Assembly (NCBI RefSeq): GCF_007679325.1
Contig: NZ_VEGI01000001.1
Span: 1,816,833 to 1,880,832 of the forward strand
DNA from: Arthrobacter sp. U41
GTDB lineage: Bacteria; Actinomycetota; Actinomycetes; Actinomycetales; Micrococcaceae
Length of the DNA stretch: 64,000 nt
Direction of reading: 5' to 3'
This document shows, piece after piece, positions 7,964 to 18,000 of this stretch. Below the pieces are notes generated by a model that saw only the letters and a list, made by a program, of their open reading frames with translations, ran no database searches and was not told the origin of the DNA. Position numbers and translations under genes: made by a program. Position 1 is the stretch's first letter. Every line of letters begins with the position of its first letter.

Positions 7964-9624
7964 GGTGCTGTGACCTTGCCAGGTTCCGGTTGTTCCCGGT
8001 CCCGGTGGCCCGGGGCGCGGAAGCTCAGCTCGGTGCCGCCCAGGACCTCGCTGAATTCGGCGTCGTGTGTCACCGACACGACGGCGGTGCCGTCGTCGAG
8101 CAGTTCCGAGAGGAAGGAGGCGAGCTCCGCCCACGTGTTGGCGTCCTGGCCGAAGGTGGGTTCGTCCAGGACCAGGACCCGGGGGTGGGCGGCGAGCACG
8201 GTGGCCACGGACAGGCGCCGCTTTTCCCCGCCGGAAAGGGTGTAGGGGTTGGCGTCCACCAGCTCCGTCAGCCGGAGCCGTTCCAGGAGTTCGTCGACGC
8301 GTTCCTCGCCGCGGCCCAAGTGCCGGGGACCGAACATCAGCTCGTCCAGGACGCGTCCGGTGACGAACTGGTGCTCGGGTTCCTGGAAGACGGTGCCGAT
8401 TCTGGCGATCAGCTGCTGCGCCTTCCACCGGTAGGGATCGATGCCGGCGCCCGCGCTCAGGTCCAGGGTGGCGGACACCTTTCCGGAGACCGGCGCGAGC
8501 AGGCCGGCGAGGGTCAGCGCGAAGGTGGACTTCCCCGAACCGTTGGGGCCAGTGATGGTCAGCGCCTCGCCGGCGCGGACCCGGGCGGTAATTCCGGACT
8601 GGACGGGCTCCGGTGGAACGGGACGGAAGCCGCCGCGGAGACCGGCCCGGCGCGGCCGCTCGCGTGAGACAGCTAAGTCCTCGGCGGCGAGCAGCAGCTG
8701 GCCGGCGGGGCCAGCCACGGTGCCGGCGGCGGAAGCCGGGCCTGCGGACCGTGCGCCGCGCGCCCGGGTAACCGGCACGTAGCCGGGAACCCAGACGCCG
8801 GCCGCGGTGAGCATGTCCCGTGCCTGCGCCAGGACCTGGTCCGGCGGCCCGTCGACCAGTACGGCGGAGTCCGTGGCGGATCCCGGCTGCAGCACCACGA
8901 TGCGGTCCACGAGGTCCTTCCAGACCGCGACCCGGTGCTCGACCACCACCAGGGTGGCCCCCGTCTTCTCCAGGCAGCGGCCGACGGCGTCCCGGACCTC
9001 CAGGACACCGGCGGGGTCCAAATTGGCCGTGGGCTCGTCGAGCAGGATCAGGCCCGGCCGCATCGCGAGGATGCCGGCGAGCGCCAGCCGCTGCTTCTGC
9101 CCGCCGGAGAGCGCCGACGTTGGGTGGTCCAGCGGCAGCTGTCCCAGCCCGACGTCGTCGAGCGCTTCGGCCACGCGGGACCAGATCTCCGCCGGGGGAA
9201 CAGAGAGGTTTTCCGCGCCGAACGCGACGTCGTCGCCGAGGCGCGAGAGCACTACCTGGGTCTCCGGGTCCTGCTGCACCAGCCCGGCACGGCCGCGCCG
9301 GGCCCGGGGCGGGGCGCCGTCGATCAGCAGGCTGCCGGTCTGGTCCGAGTCCTCAGGAGAGCCGCCGGCAGCACGGTCAGCGCCGCCGCCCGCAGCGTCG
9401 GCGCCGTCCGCGGAGCTGTCGCCCAGCACCCCGGCCAGGGCGTGGAGCAGCGTGGACTTGCCGGCGCCCGAAGGTCCCAGGAGCAGCACACGCTCCCCGG
9501 GCCGGATGTCCAGGTCCAGTCCGCTGACCGCGGGCCGGGGCCGGCCGGCATGCCGCCAGCCCCAGCCGCGTGCGGTGATCGCGGCCGGGCGGACGCTGCC
9601 GGCGGACGTGTTGAAGGCAGGCAT
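7960..9624 (-). CDS. ECF transporter ATPase with two fused nucleotide-binding domains (YkoD type)
   Basis: A 554-residue protein with two ABC ATPase domains in tandem. Domain 1 has Walker A GPSGAGKST near residue 53, the signature LSGGQKQRLALA and Walker B LILLDEPTANLD. Domain 2 has Walker A GPNGSGKST near residue 360, the signature LSGGEKRRLSVA and Walker B VLVLDEPTFGQD. Both look catalytically intact, so this single chain replaces the EcfA/EcfA' pair. It powers uptake by the YkoE S-component through EcfT. The start ATG at 9624 abuts the ykoE stop, and the end overlaps ecfT by 4 nt. Confidence 0.92.
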   Translation of the reverse strand: MPAFNTSAGSVRPAAITARGWGWRHAGRPRPAVSGLDLDIRPGERVLLLGPSGAGKSTLLHALAGVLGDSSADGADAAGGGADRAAGGSPEDSDQTGSLLIDGAPPRARRGRAGLVQQDPETQVVLSRLGDDVAFGAENLSVPPAEIWSRVAEALDDVGLGQLPLDHPTSALSGGQKQRLALAGILAMRPGLILLDEPTANLDPAGVLEVRDAVGRCLEKTGATLVVVEHRVAVWKDLVDRIVVLQPGSATDSAVLVDGPPDQVLAQARDMLTAAGVWVPGYVPVTRARGARSAGPASAAGTVAGPAGQLLLAAEDLAVSRERPRRAGLRGGFRPVPPEPVQSGITARVRAGEALTITGPNGSGKSTFALTLAGLLAPVSGKVSATLDLSAGAGIDPYRWKAQQLIARIGTVFQEPEHQFVTGRVLDELMFGPRHLGRGEERVDELLERLRLTELVDANPYTLSGGEKRRLSVATVLAAHPRVLVLDEPTFGQDANTWAELASFLSELLDDGTAVVSVTHDAEFSEVLGGTELSFRAPGHRDREQPEPGKVTAP

Positions 9625-10268
9625 CAGGAGAAGACGGGCTCCGTGGCCGCCTTGCGGGAGGCGAAGGAACTCAGCACACCGGTCCTGGCCAGGCCCCGGG
9701 TGGCGAGCCAGGACAGCCCTCCGGCGATCACAGCGCCGGAGATGGCAGTGAAGATGATGTACGCCAGCTTGTCGCCGCCGGCGTAGGCGATGTTCCAGCC
9801 CCAGGGCATATATGAATCGTTCAGCCCGCAGAACAGGCCTGCGCCGGCCCCGGCCAATAGGGATACGGGCAGGTTGAACTTCTTGTACATAAATGCGGCG
9901 AAGACCAGTTCAGCGCCCAGTCCCTGCAGGATCCCGGAAAGGAGCACCGTGGTGCCGTACTGCGAGCCCATGATCAGCTCGCCGGTGGCGGCGACGGTTT
10001 CGCAGAACAGTGCGGCGCCCGGTTTGCGGATGATGAGCATGCCCAGCACCGCCGGGATCATCCAGCCGCCGGCGTACAGTCCGGTGAGCGGCGGGTAGAA
10101 AGCATTAACGGGAGCGGAAATCAGGTTGGCGCCCTGGGACCAGGCCCAGAAGATCACGCCGCCGGCCACCGCGATCAACGCGGCCACCACAATGTCCACC
10201 ACACGCCAGTTGTAGCTGCGTTTGGTGCGTGCCTGCCGGGCAGCAGATGCAGCAGATGTATCAGTCAT
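9624..10268 (-). CDS. ykoE: ECF transporter S component, hydroxymethylpyrimidine/thiamine type
   Basis: A 214-residue integral membrane protein with about six hydrophobic segments, matching YkoE (WRVVDIVVAALIAVAGGVIFW, then NAFYPPLTGLYAGGWMIPAVL). YkoE is the substrate-binding subunit of the YkoEDC ECF importer, which carries a thiamine precursor, probably hydroxymethylpyrimidine or thiamine. The ATG at 10268 has AGGAGG about 7 nt upstream. A TPP riboswitch lies in its leader, which fixes the vitamin class. It is the first gene of the ykoE-ecfA-ecfT operon. Confidence 0.92.
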   Translation of the reverse strand: MTDTSAASAARQARTKRSYNWRVVDIVVAALIAVAGGVIFWAWSQGANLISAPVNAFYPPLTGLYAGGWMIPAVLGMLIIRKPGAALFCETVAATGELIMGSQYGTTVLLSGILQGLGAELVFAAFMYKKFNLPVSLLAGAGAGLFCGLNDSYMPWGWNIAYAGGDKLAYIIFTAISGAVIAGGLSWLATRGLARTGVLSSFASRKAATEPVFS

Positions 10269-10344
10269 GTCGTCCTCCTGAGGAACAGGAGGGGAGAGTG
10301 CCCGCCGGCCGCGGCTTCCGCCGTCGCTCCGGGCACTCTGAGAA
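10269..10344 (-). promoter_or_regulatory. Probable expression platform of the TPP riboswitch
   Basis: In the mRNA, AGAGTGCCCG-type and CGGGCACTCT-type arms (plus-strand 10330-10339 and 10295-10304) form a perfect 10-bp outer helix ahead of the ykoE Shine-Dalgarno. The 3' arm (mRNA GCACTCTC, plus 10294-10301) is also perfectly complementary over 8 nt to GAGAGTGC inside the aptamer (plus 10401-10408). Two mutually exclusive pairings are therefore possible. The mechanism (transcriptional or translational) is inferred. Confidence 0.5.
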
Positions 10345-10440
10345 CTCGACTCCCTTGCGCCGGTACTAACCGGATCAGGTTCGAGGGTCTGCGGCTGTCC
10401 GCACTCTCAGCGCCCACCTGTGGTTCCCCCGGATTCCTCC
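10345..10440 (-). promoter_or_regulatory. TPP riboswitch (THI box)
   Basis: On the minus strand the leader of ykoE carries the two conserved TPP aptamer blocks: GCGCTGAGAGTGCGG at 10399-10413, and CGAACCTGATCCGGTTAGTA followed by CCGGCGCAAGGGA between about 10351 and 10383. These match the CUGAGA and ACCUGAUCYGGDUAAUACC.GCGNAGGGA consensus. The position directly ahead of a YkoE-type importer is typical. Confidence 0.95.
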
Positions 10441-10672
10441 GGTGAGGCCCGACGGCGGCGCTCCCCTGTCGTATCTAAATGTCGCCCTTATGGGCGTGGC
10501 CCAGTTTACACCCGTGGGGACCGTCATCTCCGGGTCCGGTCGTCACAATCCGTCGGTTCCGGCGCCGGTGACCTGGGACGTCCTGCTTGATAGAGTCGGC
10601 AACGCAGGGAAAACGCCGGAGGCCGCCGTGTGCCGGCCGCCCGGCGGCGGCCACTAACGGAAGCTGAATGAC

Positions 10673-11239
10673 TTGACCACTTCACCGGTGTCTTCCCCCG
10701 ACTTCGATCCGGACTCCGCCGAACCGCAGCCGCACGGATCCCTGGCGGCGCTCATCGGCCGCATCCTGGCCGAGATGGACGAACTGCAGTTCCCGTCTTT
10801 CAGCAAGGACGATGCCCTGGACCTGGGGCTCCGCCTGGTTGAACTCGGCAGGCAACGCTCCCACCCCATCGCCATCGACATCACCAAGGGTGAACAGGTG
10901 CTCTTCCACGCCGCGCTGGAGGGCGCCACCCCGGACAACGAACGCTGGATCAGGGCCAAGCAGCGGACGGCCGTGCGGTACGAGGTCCCGTCCCTGCTGG
11001 TGGGGCTCCGGGCCCGGGCCGCCGGGCGGCGGATCGAGGACAACGCCTGGTTCGACGAGACGGAGTTTGCCGCGCACGGCGGCGCCTTCCCCATCTACGT
11101 ACGCGGAACCGGAATGGTCGCCACCGTCACGGTGTCTGGCCTGCCGCAGAGAGCCGACCACGAACTGGTGGTCGAGGCTCTGACGGACACCCTCGGCCGC
11201 ACCGCCTCCCTGGCTGGACCGCCGGTCCAGGACCGCTAG
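10673..11239 (+). CDS. UPF0303 / heme-degrading-domain family protein
   Basis: A 188-residue protein that matches the UPF0303 (YBR137w-like) group of the HbpS/heme-degrading fold: ALDLGLRLVELGRQRSHPIAIDI, then NERWIRAKQRTAVRYE and the C-terminal GLPQRADHELVVEAL. Members are small soluble proteins of uncertain function. Some relatives in the fold bind heme or cobalamin. The start appears to be TTG at 10673, since the nearby ATG at 10668 is out of frame and meets a stop at once, and ACGGAAG lies upstream. A -10-like TAGAGT near 10590 may serve it. No operon partner. Confidence 0.75.
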   Translation: MTTSPVSSPDFDPDSAEPQPHGSLAALIGRILAEMDELQFPSFSKDDALDLGLRLVELGRQRSHPIAIDITKGEQVLFHAALEGATPDNERWIRAKQRTAVRYEVPSLLVGLRARAAGRRIEDNAWFDETEFAAHGGAFPIYVRGTGMVATVTVSGLPQRADHELVVEALTDTLGRTASLAGPPVQDR

Positions 11240-11280
11240 GCTAGGGGAAGCCCTGTTTCCGCCCGCAAGGAGTCCGAAGT

Positions 11281-11544
11281 ATGAACCTCTTCATCAAACT
11301 GTTCGGCGCCGGCATCAGCCTGCTCGCCGGCTACGTCGGCACCAAGCTCGTTGACACCATCTGGGAGAAGTCCACGGGCAGCAAGCCGCCCAAGGGCGAC
11401 GACGAGGACGTTCCCACCACGCTGCACTCGGCCCTGACCTTCGCGCTGATCTCGGCGTCCGTCAGCGCCATCATCCAGGTCCTTGCCAACCGCGGCACCC
11501 AGCGCGCGATCACGCGTTACGCCAAGTCCCAAGACATCGTTTAA
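11281..11544 (+). CDS. DUF4235 small membrane protein
   Basis: An 87-residue protein with two hydrophobic helices (about residues 5-27 and 49-66) and a short charged loop with LVDTIWEKSTGSKPP. This is the DUF4235 pattern found widely in actinobacteria, with no known function. The ATG at 11281 is preceded by AAGGAG. A TAGGCT hexamer 30-odd nt upstream would be a suitable -10 element. A single gene between the UPF0303 gene and the convergent mnh operon. Confidence 0.8.
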   Translation: MNLFIKLFGAGISLLAGYVGTKLVDTIWEKSTGSKPPKGDDEDVPTTLHSALTFALISASVSAIIQVLANRGTQRAITRYAKSQDIV

Positions 11545-11602
11545 GGCGTCTGGTTTCAAGCGCATCGTTTAGGGCGTCTGGTTTAGGGCACCTCGCCAGC
11601 CG

Positions 11603-12019
11603 CTACCGCCTGCCGGCAGCGGCGTCGCCGTCGTCCTCGGTAAACCCGCTTTTCCCCGCCGCTTGCTGCACCACGGCTTCCAGTTCGTCGGTGCTGAGCA
11701 GCTCCGGGTGCAGGTGCTTGGTGCGGTAGCCGGCCCGGCCCACCATGTGCGCCGATACGGGTACTGTCAGCAGCTGGAAGATCCAGGCCACCACCAGCAC
11801 CGGCCAGACCCACCAGGTGCGCATTTGAAGGCCCAGCGCGAAGAGCAGCAGGAACAGTCCCAGCACCTGCGGTTTGGTGGCGGCGTGCATCCGGGTCATA
11901 AGGTCCGGGAAGCGCAGCAGCCCCACCGCCGCGGCGAGGGACATCAGCGCGCCGACCACCATAAAGACCGCCGAGACGGCGTCGATCACGGCATCGCCGG
12001 AGAATGTTTCAGGATTCAC
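11603..12019 (-). CDS. mnhG: Monovalent cation/H+ antiporter subunit G
   Basis: A 138-residue membrane protein with three hydrophobic helices in the first ~95 residues. The MnhG/MrpG signature is LRFPDLMTRMHAATKPQVLG. A charged cytosolic tail rich in Asp, Glu and Lys follows. GTG start at 12019, overlapping mnhF by 11 nt. It is the last gene of the six-gene operon. MrpG is a small accessory subunit required for assembly of the Na+(K+)/H+ antiporter, which supports pH and sodium tolerance. Confidence 0.93.
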   Translation of the reverse strand: MNPETFSGDAVIDAVSAVFMVVGALMSLAAAVGLLRFPDLMTRMHAATKPQVLGLFLLLFALGLQMRTWWVWPVLVVAWIFQLLTVPVSAHMVGRAGYRTKHLHPELLSTDELEAVVQQAAGKSGFTEDDGDAAAGRR

Positions 12020-12287
12020 GGGGCAGCTCCCTTCGGTCGGCCACGAACCGGGCCACCGTCACCGAGCCGACGAATCCGATCAAGGACACCGCCACCAGCA
12101 GCATGAGGTTGTTCAGGTGCCGGTTTACGGCCATGTCAATGCACAGCGCCGCCCCCACGATCGCCAGCAGCACGTCCGCGGCGAGCACCCTGTCCAGCAG
12201 CGAGGGGCCCCTCGCGATCCGGATGATTGCTCCTCCGGCGGCCAGGGACAGCACCACCGCGGTCACGGTCAGGACAATCTGCATCAT
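12009..12287 (-). CDS. mnhF: Monovalent cation/H+ antiporter subunit F
   Basis: A 92-residue subunit with three hydrophobic helices and the MrpF motif GPSLLDRVLAADVLLA followed by ALCIDMAVNRHLNNLMLLVA. It overlaps mnhE by 4 nt and mnhG by 11 nt, as expected of a tightly coupled operon. Subunit F is one of the small membrane proteins of the Mrp complex. Confidence 0.94.
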   Translation of the reverse strand: MMQIVLTVTAVVLSLAAGGAIIRIARGPSLLDRVLAADVLLAIVGAALCIDMAVNRHLNNLMLLVAVSLIGFVGSVTVARFVADRRELPRES

Positions 12288-12829
12288 GAGCCCAGCTCCT
12301 GGTTGAGGGCGGACAGTTCGGCTTTGGTGCCCATGATCCTGATCAACCCGGCCTCAGTGTTGCGGACATCTCTGCGCACCTGCGCGGCGTCCTCGGCGTT
12401 GCGGACGTTGATGCCGTGAATGTAGAGCGTGGACGTGGAGCGGTCCACCTCCACCACCAGCGACCCGGGGATCAGCGCGGTCACGTGGCCCGTGGCGGTG
12501 ACCAGGAGGTCGGAGTGGCTCCGCAGCGGGACGGCGACGACGGCGCTGATCACCTTGGGGCCTTTTGCCACGGCCAGGAACAGGACCTGGAAGCTCGCTG
12601 CCACGACTCTGGTCAGGAAGTGCAGGCCGAAGGGAATGGCGCGCAGCACGTTGAAACGCCCGCCGAGTTCCACCGGCGGGAGGTAGAAGAGCCGGGCCAC
12701 CAGCACGGCGATGAGGGCGCCGAAGAGCAGGTTGCCCGGACTGAAGTTCTGCCACAAGGCGGCCCAGACAATCACAAGCCACACCAGGAGCGGAAGTTCC
12801 TGGCGCAGGGATATGCGTCTCCGGCTCAT
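12284..12829 (-). CDS. mnhE: Monovalent cation/H+ antiporter subunit E
   Basis: A 181-residue protein with two N-terminal hydrophobic segments and the MrpE domain (SDLLVTATGHVTALIPGSLVV, then STLYIHGINVRNAEDA). The C-terminus is cytosolic. Start and stop each overlap a neighbour by 4 nt. MrpE is needed for a stable complex but is not itself predicted to move protons. Confidence 0.93.
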   Translation of the reverse strand: MSRRRISLRQELPLLVWLVIVWAALWQNFSPGNLLFGALIAVLVARLFYLPPVELGGRFNVLRAIPFGLHFLTRVVAASFQVLFLAVAKGPKVISAVVAVPLRSHSDLLVTATGHVTALIPGSLVVEVDRSTSTLYIHGINVRNAEDAAQVRRDVRNTEAGLIRIMGTKAELSALNQELGS

Positions 12830-14472
12830 TTGCGCTCCTGCCCGTCGGCCGGCTGATCACCGGCGGGGTCCGGCCCCGGCGTCGGCTGGGAGAGCGCAGG
12901 AACCGCCGCGTCCTCGCCGAGGACAGCGTGGATATAGGAGGTGCGGTCCAGCATCACGAGGGCGGACTGGTCCGCCACCCGGAACAGCGGCCCGGCGAAA
13001 ACCGTCAGCCCGACGCCGAAGATGACCAGGCCCAGGGTGGAACCCACCATGGTCCGCGGAAGGAGGGTCACGTTGGCCTTTCCTGCCCTGTCGCCGGTGG
13101 CCGACTCCGCGGGATCGGCCAGCAGCACCGGGTCGGGGTGCTCGGCGTCCTCGGGCTTGCGCCAGAAGGCACGGTTCCAGACCCTTGCGATGGCCAGCAG
13201 GGTCAGCAGGCTGGTCAGCACACCGCCGATCACCAGGGCATAGGCCAGCGGTGTGCCCAGCTGGACCCCCGCCTGCAGGAGGCCGAGTTTGCCCAGGAAG
13301 CCGGAGAACGGCGGGATCCCGGCCAGGTTCATGGCCGGGACGAAGAACAGCACCGCCAGCACCGGTGACAGCTTGGCAAGACCGGCAACACGGTCCATGG
13401 AGGAACTGCCGCCGCGGCGTTCGATCAGGCCCGTCACCAGGAACAGGCTGGTCTGGATGGTGATGTGGTGGGCGACGTAGAAGACCGCGGCGCCCAGCCC
13501 GGCCACCGAGGACATCGCCAGGCCGAACACCATATAGCCGATGTGGCTGACCAGGGTGAAAGACAGGAGACGCTTGATGTCGCTCTGGGCCAGGGCACCC
13601 AGGATCCCCACCACCATGGTCAGCAGGGCGGCGACCATCAGTGGCGTATTGAAGGTGTCGCCGGGGAAGAGCAGCGTTTCGGTCCGCACCATGGCGTACA
13701 CGCCCACCTTGGTCAGCAGGCCGGCGAACACGGCCGTCACCGGGGCCGGCGCCGTCGGGTAGGAGTCCGGCAGCCAGAAGGACAGCGGGAACACGGCAGC
13801 CTTGATCCCGAAGGCCACGAGCAGCATGACGTGCAGCAGGTTCCGCGTGCCCGGATCCAGCTCGGCGAGCTTGAGGGCGAGGTCGGCCATGTTGATGGTT
13901 CCGGTGGCCCCGTAGACCATGGCGATCGCAATCAGGAAGAGCACGGAAGACACCACCGAGACCACCACGTAGGTCACTCCGGCCCGGATCCGCGGACCCG
14001 TCCCGCCGAGTGTCATCAGCACGTAGCTCGCCGTCAGGAGGATTTCGAAGCCCACATAGAGGTTGAACAGGTCCCCGGAGAGGAAGGCGTTGGACACGCC
14101 CGCCACCAGGATCAGGTAGGTGGGGTGGAAGATCGAGACCGGCGCGTCCCGGTCGCCGTCGGCCATGCCCTGCCCGGTGGCGTAGACCAGCACGGCGAGG
14201 CTCACGGAGGAGGACACCACCAGCATCAGGGAGGAGAACTGATCCACCACCATAACGATGCCCCAGGGCGGGAGCCAGCCGCCGATGTTGACCGCGGACG
14301 TGCCGCCGTCCCAGACGGAGGCCAGCAGCCAGCACTCGAGCAGCAGGGTTAAGGACAGGACCACGATGCTCACGGTCCGCTGCGCCTTCGAGTGCCGGAT
14401 CAGCAGGAAGGTCAGGGCGGCGCCGAGGATGGGAAGGAGGACGGCGAGCGGGGCGAAACTGGCAATGTTCAT
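12826..14472 (-). CDS. mnhD: Monovalent cation/H+ antiporter subunit D
   Basis: A 548-residue protein with about 13-14 membrane helices, related to the proton-pumping subunits of complex I (proton_antipo_M). Visible blocks include GDLFNLYVGFEILLTASYVL, FPLSFWLPDSYPTAPAPVTA and QSDIKRLLSFTLVSHIGYM, which contain the channel Lys/Glu residues. A ~60-residue hydrophilic tail is rich in Pro, Asp and Gln. Coupled to mnhE and mnhC by 4-nt overlaps. With MnhA it forms the ion-conducting part of the antiporter. Confidence 0.95.
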   Translation of the reverse strand: MNIASFAPLAVLLPILGAALTFLLIRHSKAQRTVSIVVLSLTLLLECWLLASVWDGGTSAVNIGGWLPPWGIVMVVDQFSSLMLVVSSSVSLAVLVYATGQGMADGDRDAPVSIFHPTYLILVAGVSNAFLSGDLFNLYVGFEILLTASYVLMTLGGTGPRIRAGVTYVVVSVVSSVLFLIAIAMVYGATGTINMADLALKLAELDPGTRNLLHVMLLVAFGIKAAVFPLSFWLPDSYPTAPAPVTAVFAGLLTKVGVYAMVRTETLLFPGDTFNTPLMVAALLTMVVGILGALAQSDIKRLLSFTLVSHIGYMVFGLAMSSVAGLGAAVFYVAHHITIQTSLFLVTGLIERRGGSSSMDRVAGLAKLSPVLAVLFFVPAMNLAGIPPFSGFLGKLGLLQAGVQLGTPLAYALVIGGVLTSLLTLLAIARVWNRAFWRKPEDAEHPDPVLLADPAESATGDRAGKANVTLLPRTMVGSTLGLVIFGVGLTVFAGPLFRVADQSALVMLDRTSYIHAVLGEDAAVPALSQPTPGPDPAGDQPADGQERK

Positions 14473-15047
14473 TGTCCGCCTCCTTCCTTGTTGGGTGGTG
14501 TGATGTTGAGGGAGCCGGGTTGTTCCTCCGAGGCGGCTACCTCGGCGTCCAGCTTGCGGTCGGCCACCTTGACCGTGGCGTCGGCGCCGTCGGGGGTATC
14601 AGAAACGGACTGGCCGTCCGAGCCGAGCATCGTCAACGGGAATTCGGACGTTTCGACCGGGATCACGGAGTCGTCCTCGACGTCGAAGCTGGGGGTCTTG
14701 GCGACGCGCCGGTCCTCGGCGTCATCCTGGATCTCATCCTCGCGGGCCAGCACCCAGGTGCGGTAGATGATGCCGAGCATAAACGCCGTGACGGCGAAGG
14801 AGATCACAATCGAGGTGAGGATCAGGGCCTGCGGCAGCGGATCGTTGTAGTCGCCGGGAGCGGTGTCCTTGCTGAACAGCGGCGCCAGGCCCGCGTAGCC
14901 GCCCGTGGTGAGGATCAGCAGGTTGGTGGCGTTCGTCAGCATCATCAGGCCCAGCAGGACCCGGGTGAGGCTGCGTTCCAGGATGAGGTAGATGCCGCAG
15001 GCATACAGAGCCCCCATGACCGTCAGCAGGGTCAGGTTGACGCTCAT
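14469..15047 (-). CDS. mnhC: Monovalent cation/H+ antiporter subunit C
   Basis: A 192-residue protein. The first ~105 residues hold three helices of the NuoK/MrpC type (LTRVLLGLMMLTNATNLLIL, then PQALILTSIVISFAVTAFML). The remaining ~85 residues are an acidic cytosolic tail absent from short MrpC proteins. Overlaps with both neighbours by 4 nt. NuoK-like subunits contribute to ion translocation. Confidence 0.94.
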   Translation of the reverse strand: MSVNLTLLTVMGALYACGIYLILERSLTRVLLGLMMLTNATNLLILTTGGYAGLAPLFSKDTAPGDYNDPLPQALILTSIVISFAVTAFMLGIIYRTWVLAREDEIQDDAEDRRVAKTPSFDVEDDSVIPVETSEFPLTMLGSDGQSVSDTPDGADATVKVADRKLDAEVAASEEQPGSLNITPPNKEGGGQ

Positions 15048-18000
15048 GCTTTCCCCTTGGCTGTGGTTTCGGCCGGGATTGCGCCGGGCTCCTGGTTGTC
15101 GGACGGCTCTTCTGGATGTTCCTCGAAGTGCTCCTCGAAGTGCTCATCGATCTCGGCGCCCAGGCTGCGCAGCACATCCAGCGCCAGGCCCACGACGACG
15201 ATGTACACGCCGATGTCGAAGATGGTGGAGGTGACGAATTTGATGTCGCCAAAGACCGGCAGCCAGAACTCAAGGATGGCGGTCTGGAACACCTGGCCGC
15301 CCAGCAGAAGCGGCACGACGCCGGAGGCCGCCGCGGTGGCGAGGCCAATGCCCAGCAGGGCGCCGGCACTGACCGGGGTGGCTTCGCGCAGCTCGAACCG
15401 GCCGCCGGCCAGGTAGCGGATGGTGAGGGCCAGCCCGGCGGTGAGACCGCCGGCAAAGCCGCCGCCGGGGAGATTGTGGCCCGCCAGCAGGAGGTAGATC
15501 GAGAAGACGATCAGCGAGTGGAAGATCAACCGGGTGACAACCTCGAAGATGATCGAGCGGCGTTCCGGCGCCAGGGTCCGCCCCGCCACGAGCCACGCAT
15601 CGCGGCTGGAGGCGGCAAACCGGCGGCTCATGGCCAGCGCGGCGTCGTCGCGGGTGCTGCCGCGGCCGGTGCCGCGGGGCTTCCGGCGCCCGACAGTGCC
15701 CTCGGCGACGCTCGCCGACGCCGGGCTGCGGTCGCCCCGGCCCCGGACGAAGATGAGGCTGGCCACGCCGGTAGCTGCCAGGGCCAGCACGGCGATCTCG
15801 CCGAAGGTGTCCCAGGCCCGGATGTCCACGAGTGTTACGTTGACGATGTTCAGTCCGCCGCCGCCCTCGTAGGCCAGCTGCGGGAATTCGAGCGAGACGG
15901 GCGCGGCCACGCGGGCGCCCAAGGCGTAGATGGCGGCGAAGACCATCGTGATGCCGAAGGCCGCCCCGATGATGACGCGGACCACCCGGTATCTTCCGCC
16001 CGTGCGGTCCCGCAGCTCCGCGGGGAGGCTGCGCATGGCCAGGACGAACGCCACCAGAATGATGGTTTCCACCAGCATCTGGGTCAGCGCTAGGTCCGGG
16101 GCGCCCTGCAGCGCGAACATCAAGGCGATTCCGTAGCCGGTCACGGACACCATGAGGACTGCCAGGAAGCGCTTGTTGGCCCGCACCGCGGCAAGTGCGC
16201 CGATCACGATGCCGGCGCCCACCACAATCTGCAGCGGGGAGTTGGGGTCAATGAAGTAGAGGTCTGCGGGCAGCGGTTTGTTGGCCAGCAGCAGGGCCGT
16301 GAGCGGCAGTGCGAACGCCACGGACAGGATCACGGACAGGTAGAAGTACAGCGAACCGCGCTGGGTCCGTCCGGTGATCCAGACTGCTATGTCGTCGAGG
16401 GCGCCGATGGTCAGCTGGTAGGTGCGGTCGCCGTCGATCCACCCCGGCACCAGGCCCTGCAGCCGTGCGACGGCGTCACGGCCGTAGAACATGACCAGGC
16501 CGAGCGCGAAGGTGATGGCGGTCAGCCCCAGGGCGGGGGTCACGCCGTGCCACAGCGCCAAGTGTCCGGCGGCAGCGGCCGGGTCCTCGCCCGCAGGTAC
16601 GAACAGTGCCGCGTACGGCTGGATCCAGCCGTCCACCGGCACCGGCCACAGGCCGTAGGCGATGGTCAGCAGGCTCAGGATGGCGGGGGCCGCCAGGAAA
16701 GCCGGTTTGATCGGTTTGAACGGGGTGGGATCCACGCCGGGCTTGACCGCGAAGGCGCCCCACATGAACCGTGCACTGTAGGCGAAGGTCAAGATCGACC
16801 CCAGGACCACACCGATCAGGATGACCGGCCCCCACAAGCCGGCTGCGGGCTCCGAGGCGTAATGGACAAAAGCTTCGAAGACCGATTCCTTCGCGACGAA
16901 GCCGGCCAGCGGCGGGATGCCGGCCATCGAGGCGGCGCCGATTGCGGCCACGATCGCGAGGGCGCGTGAGGACCTGAAGACGCCGGAGAGCTTGCGGATG
17001 TCGCGGGTTCCGGCTTGGTGGTCAATGATGCCCACCACCAGGAAGAGAGTGGCCTTGAAGAGCCCGTGCGCCAGGAGCAGGGCGAGGCCGGCGAGGGCGG
17101 CGTCGGGTTCGCCAAGGCCCACCACCATGGTCAGGAAGCCCAACTGGCTGACCGTCCCATACGCCAGGATGAGCTTGATATCCGTCTGCCGCAGCGCCCG
17201 GTAGCCGCCCACCAGCATGGTGGCCAGGCCCAGGCCGAGCACCACCGGCAGCCAGTACGGGGTTTCCGCGAATCCGGGGGCCAGCCGCGCCACCAGGTAA
17301 ATACCGGCCTTCACCATGGCCGCGGCGTGCAGGTAGGCGCTCACCGGGGTGGGGGCGGCCATGGCGCCGGGCAGCCAGAAGTGGAAGGGGACCAGCGCCG
17401 ATTTGGTGATGGCACCCACCAGGATGAGAACGACGGCGGCGGCCACGGCACCGGCGGCGGGCCCGGAAATGAGGGCGGGCGCCTGTTCGAGGATGGCGGA
17501 AAGCCGGTAGGTGCCGGCGTTGAAGCCCAGAACGATCAGGCCGACCAGCATGGTCAGTCCGCCGGCAGTGGTCACGATCAGGGCCTGCAGCGCGGAGCGA
17601 CGTGCTGAGAGCCTGGTCCGGGCGTAGCCGATCAGCAGGTAGGACAGGACCGTGGTCAGTTCCCAGAAAATGAACATCAGGAGCAGGTCATCGGCCGTCA
17701 CCAGGCCGAACATGGCGCCCGCGAAGGCCAGCAGCTGGGCGCCAAATCCGCCGAGGTAGTCGTCCTTGTCCTTGAAGTACCGGGCGCAGTAGACCAGCAC
17801 CAGCGCGCCCACGCCGAGGACCAGCAAGGACATGACCCAGGCCAGGGCGTCCATCCGGAAGGCGAACTCAATCTTCAGCTCGGGGATCCACGGCAGGACC
17901 TCGGACACGCCGGGTGCAGCGCCGCCGGCCTGTGGTGCTTCGGAATAGACCGCGCCGTGCTGGAGGATCAGCCAGACGAACGAGGCGGTGGGCACCGCCG

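Noticed and set aside
12857..14335. Long Arg/Gly-rich frame inside mnhD
   Set aside because: Same strand but shifted relative to the MnhD frame, which has all family motifs and 4-nt overlaps.
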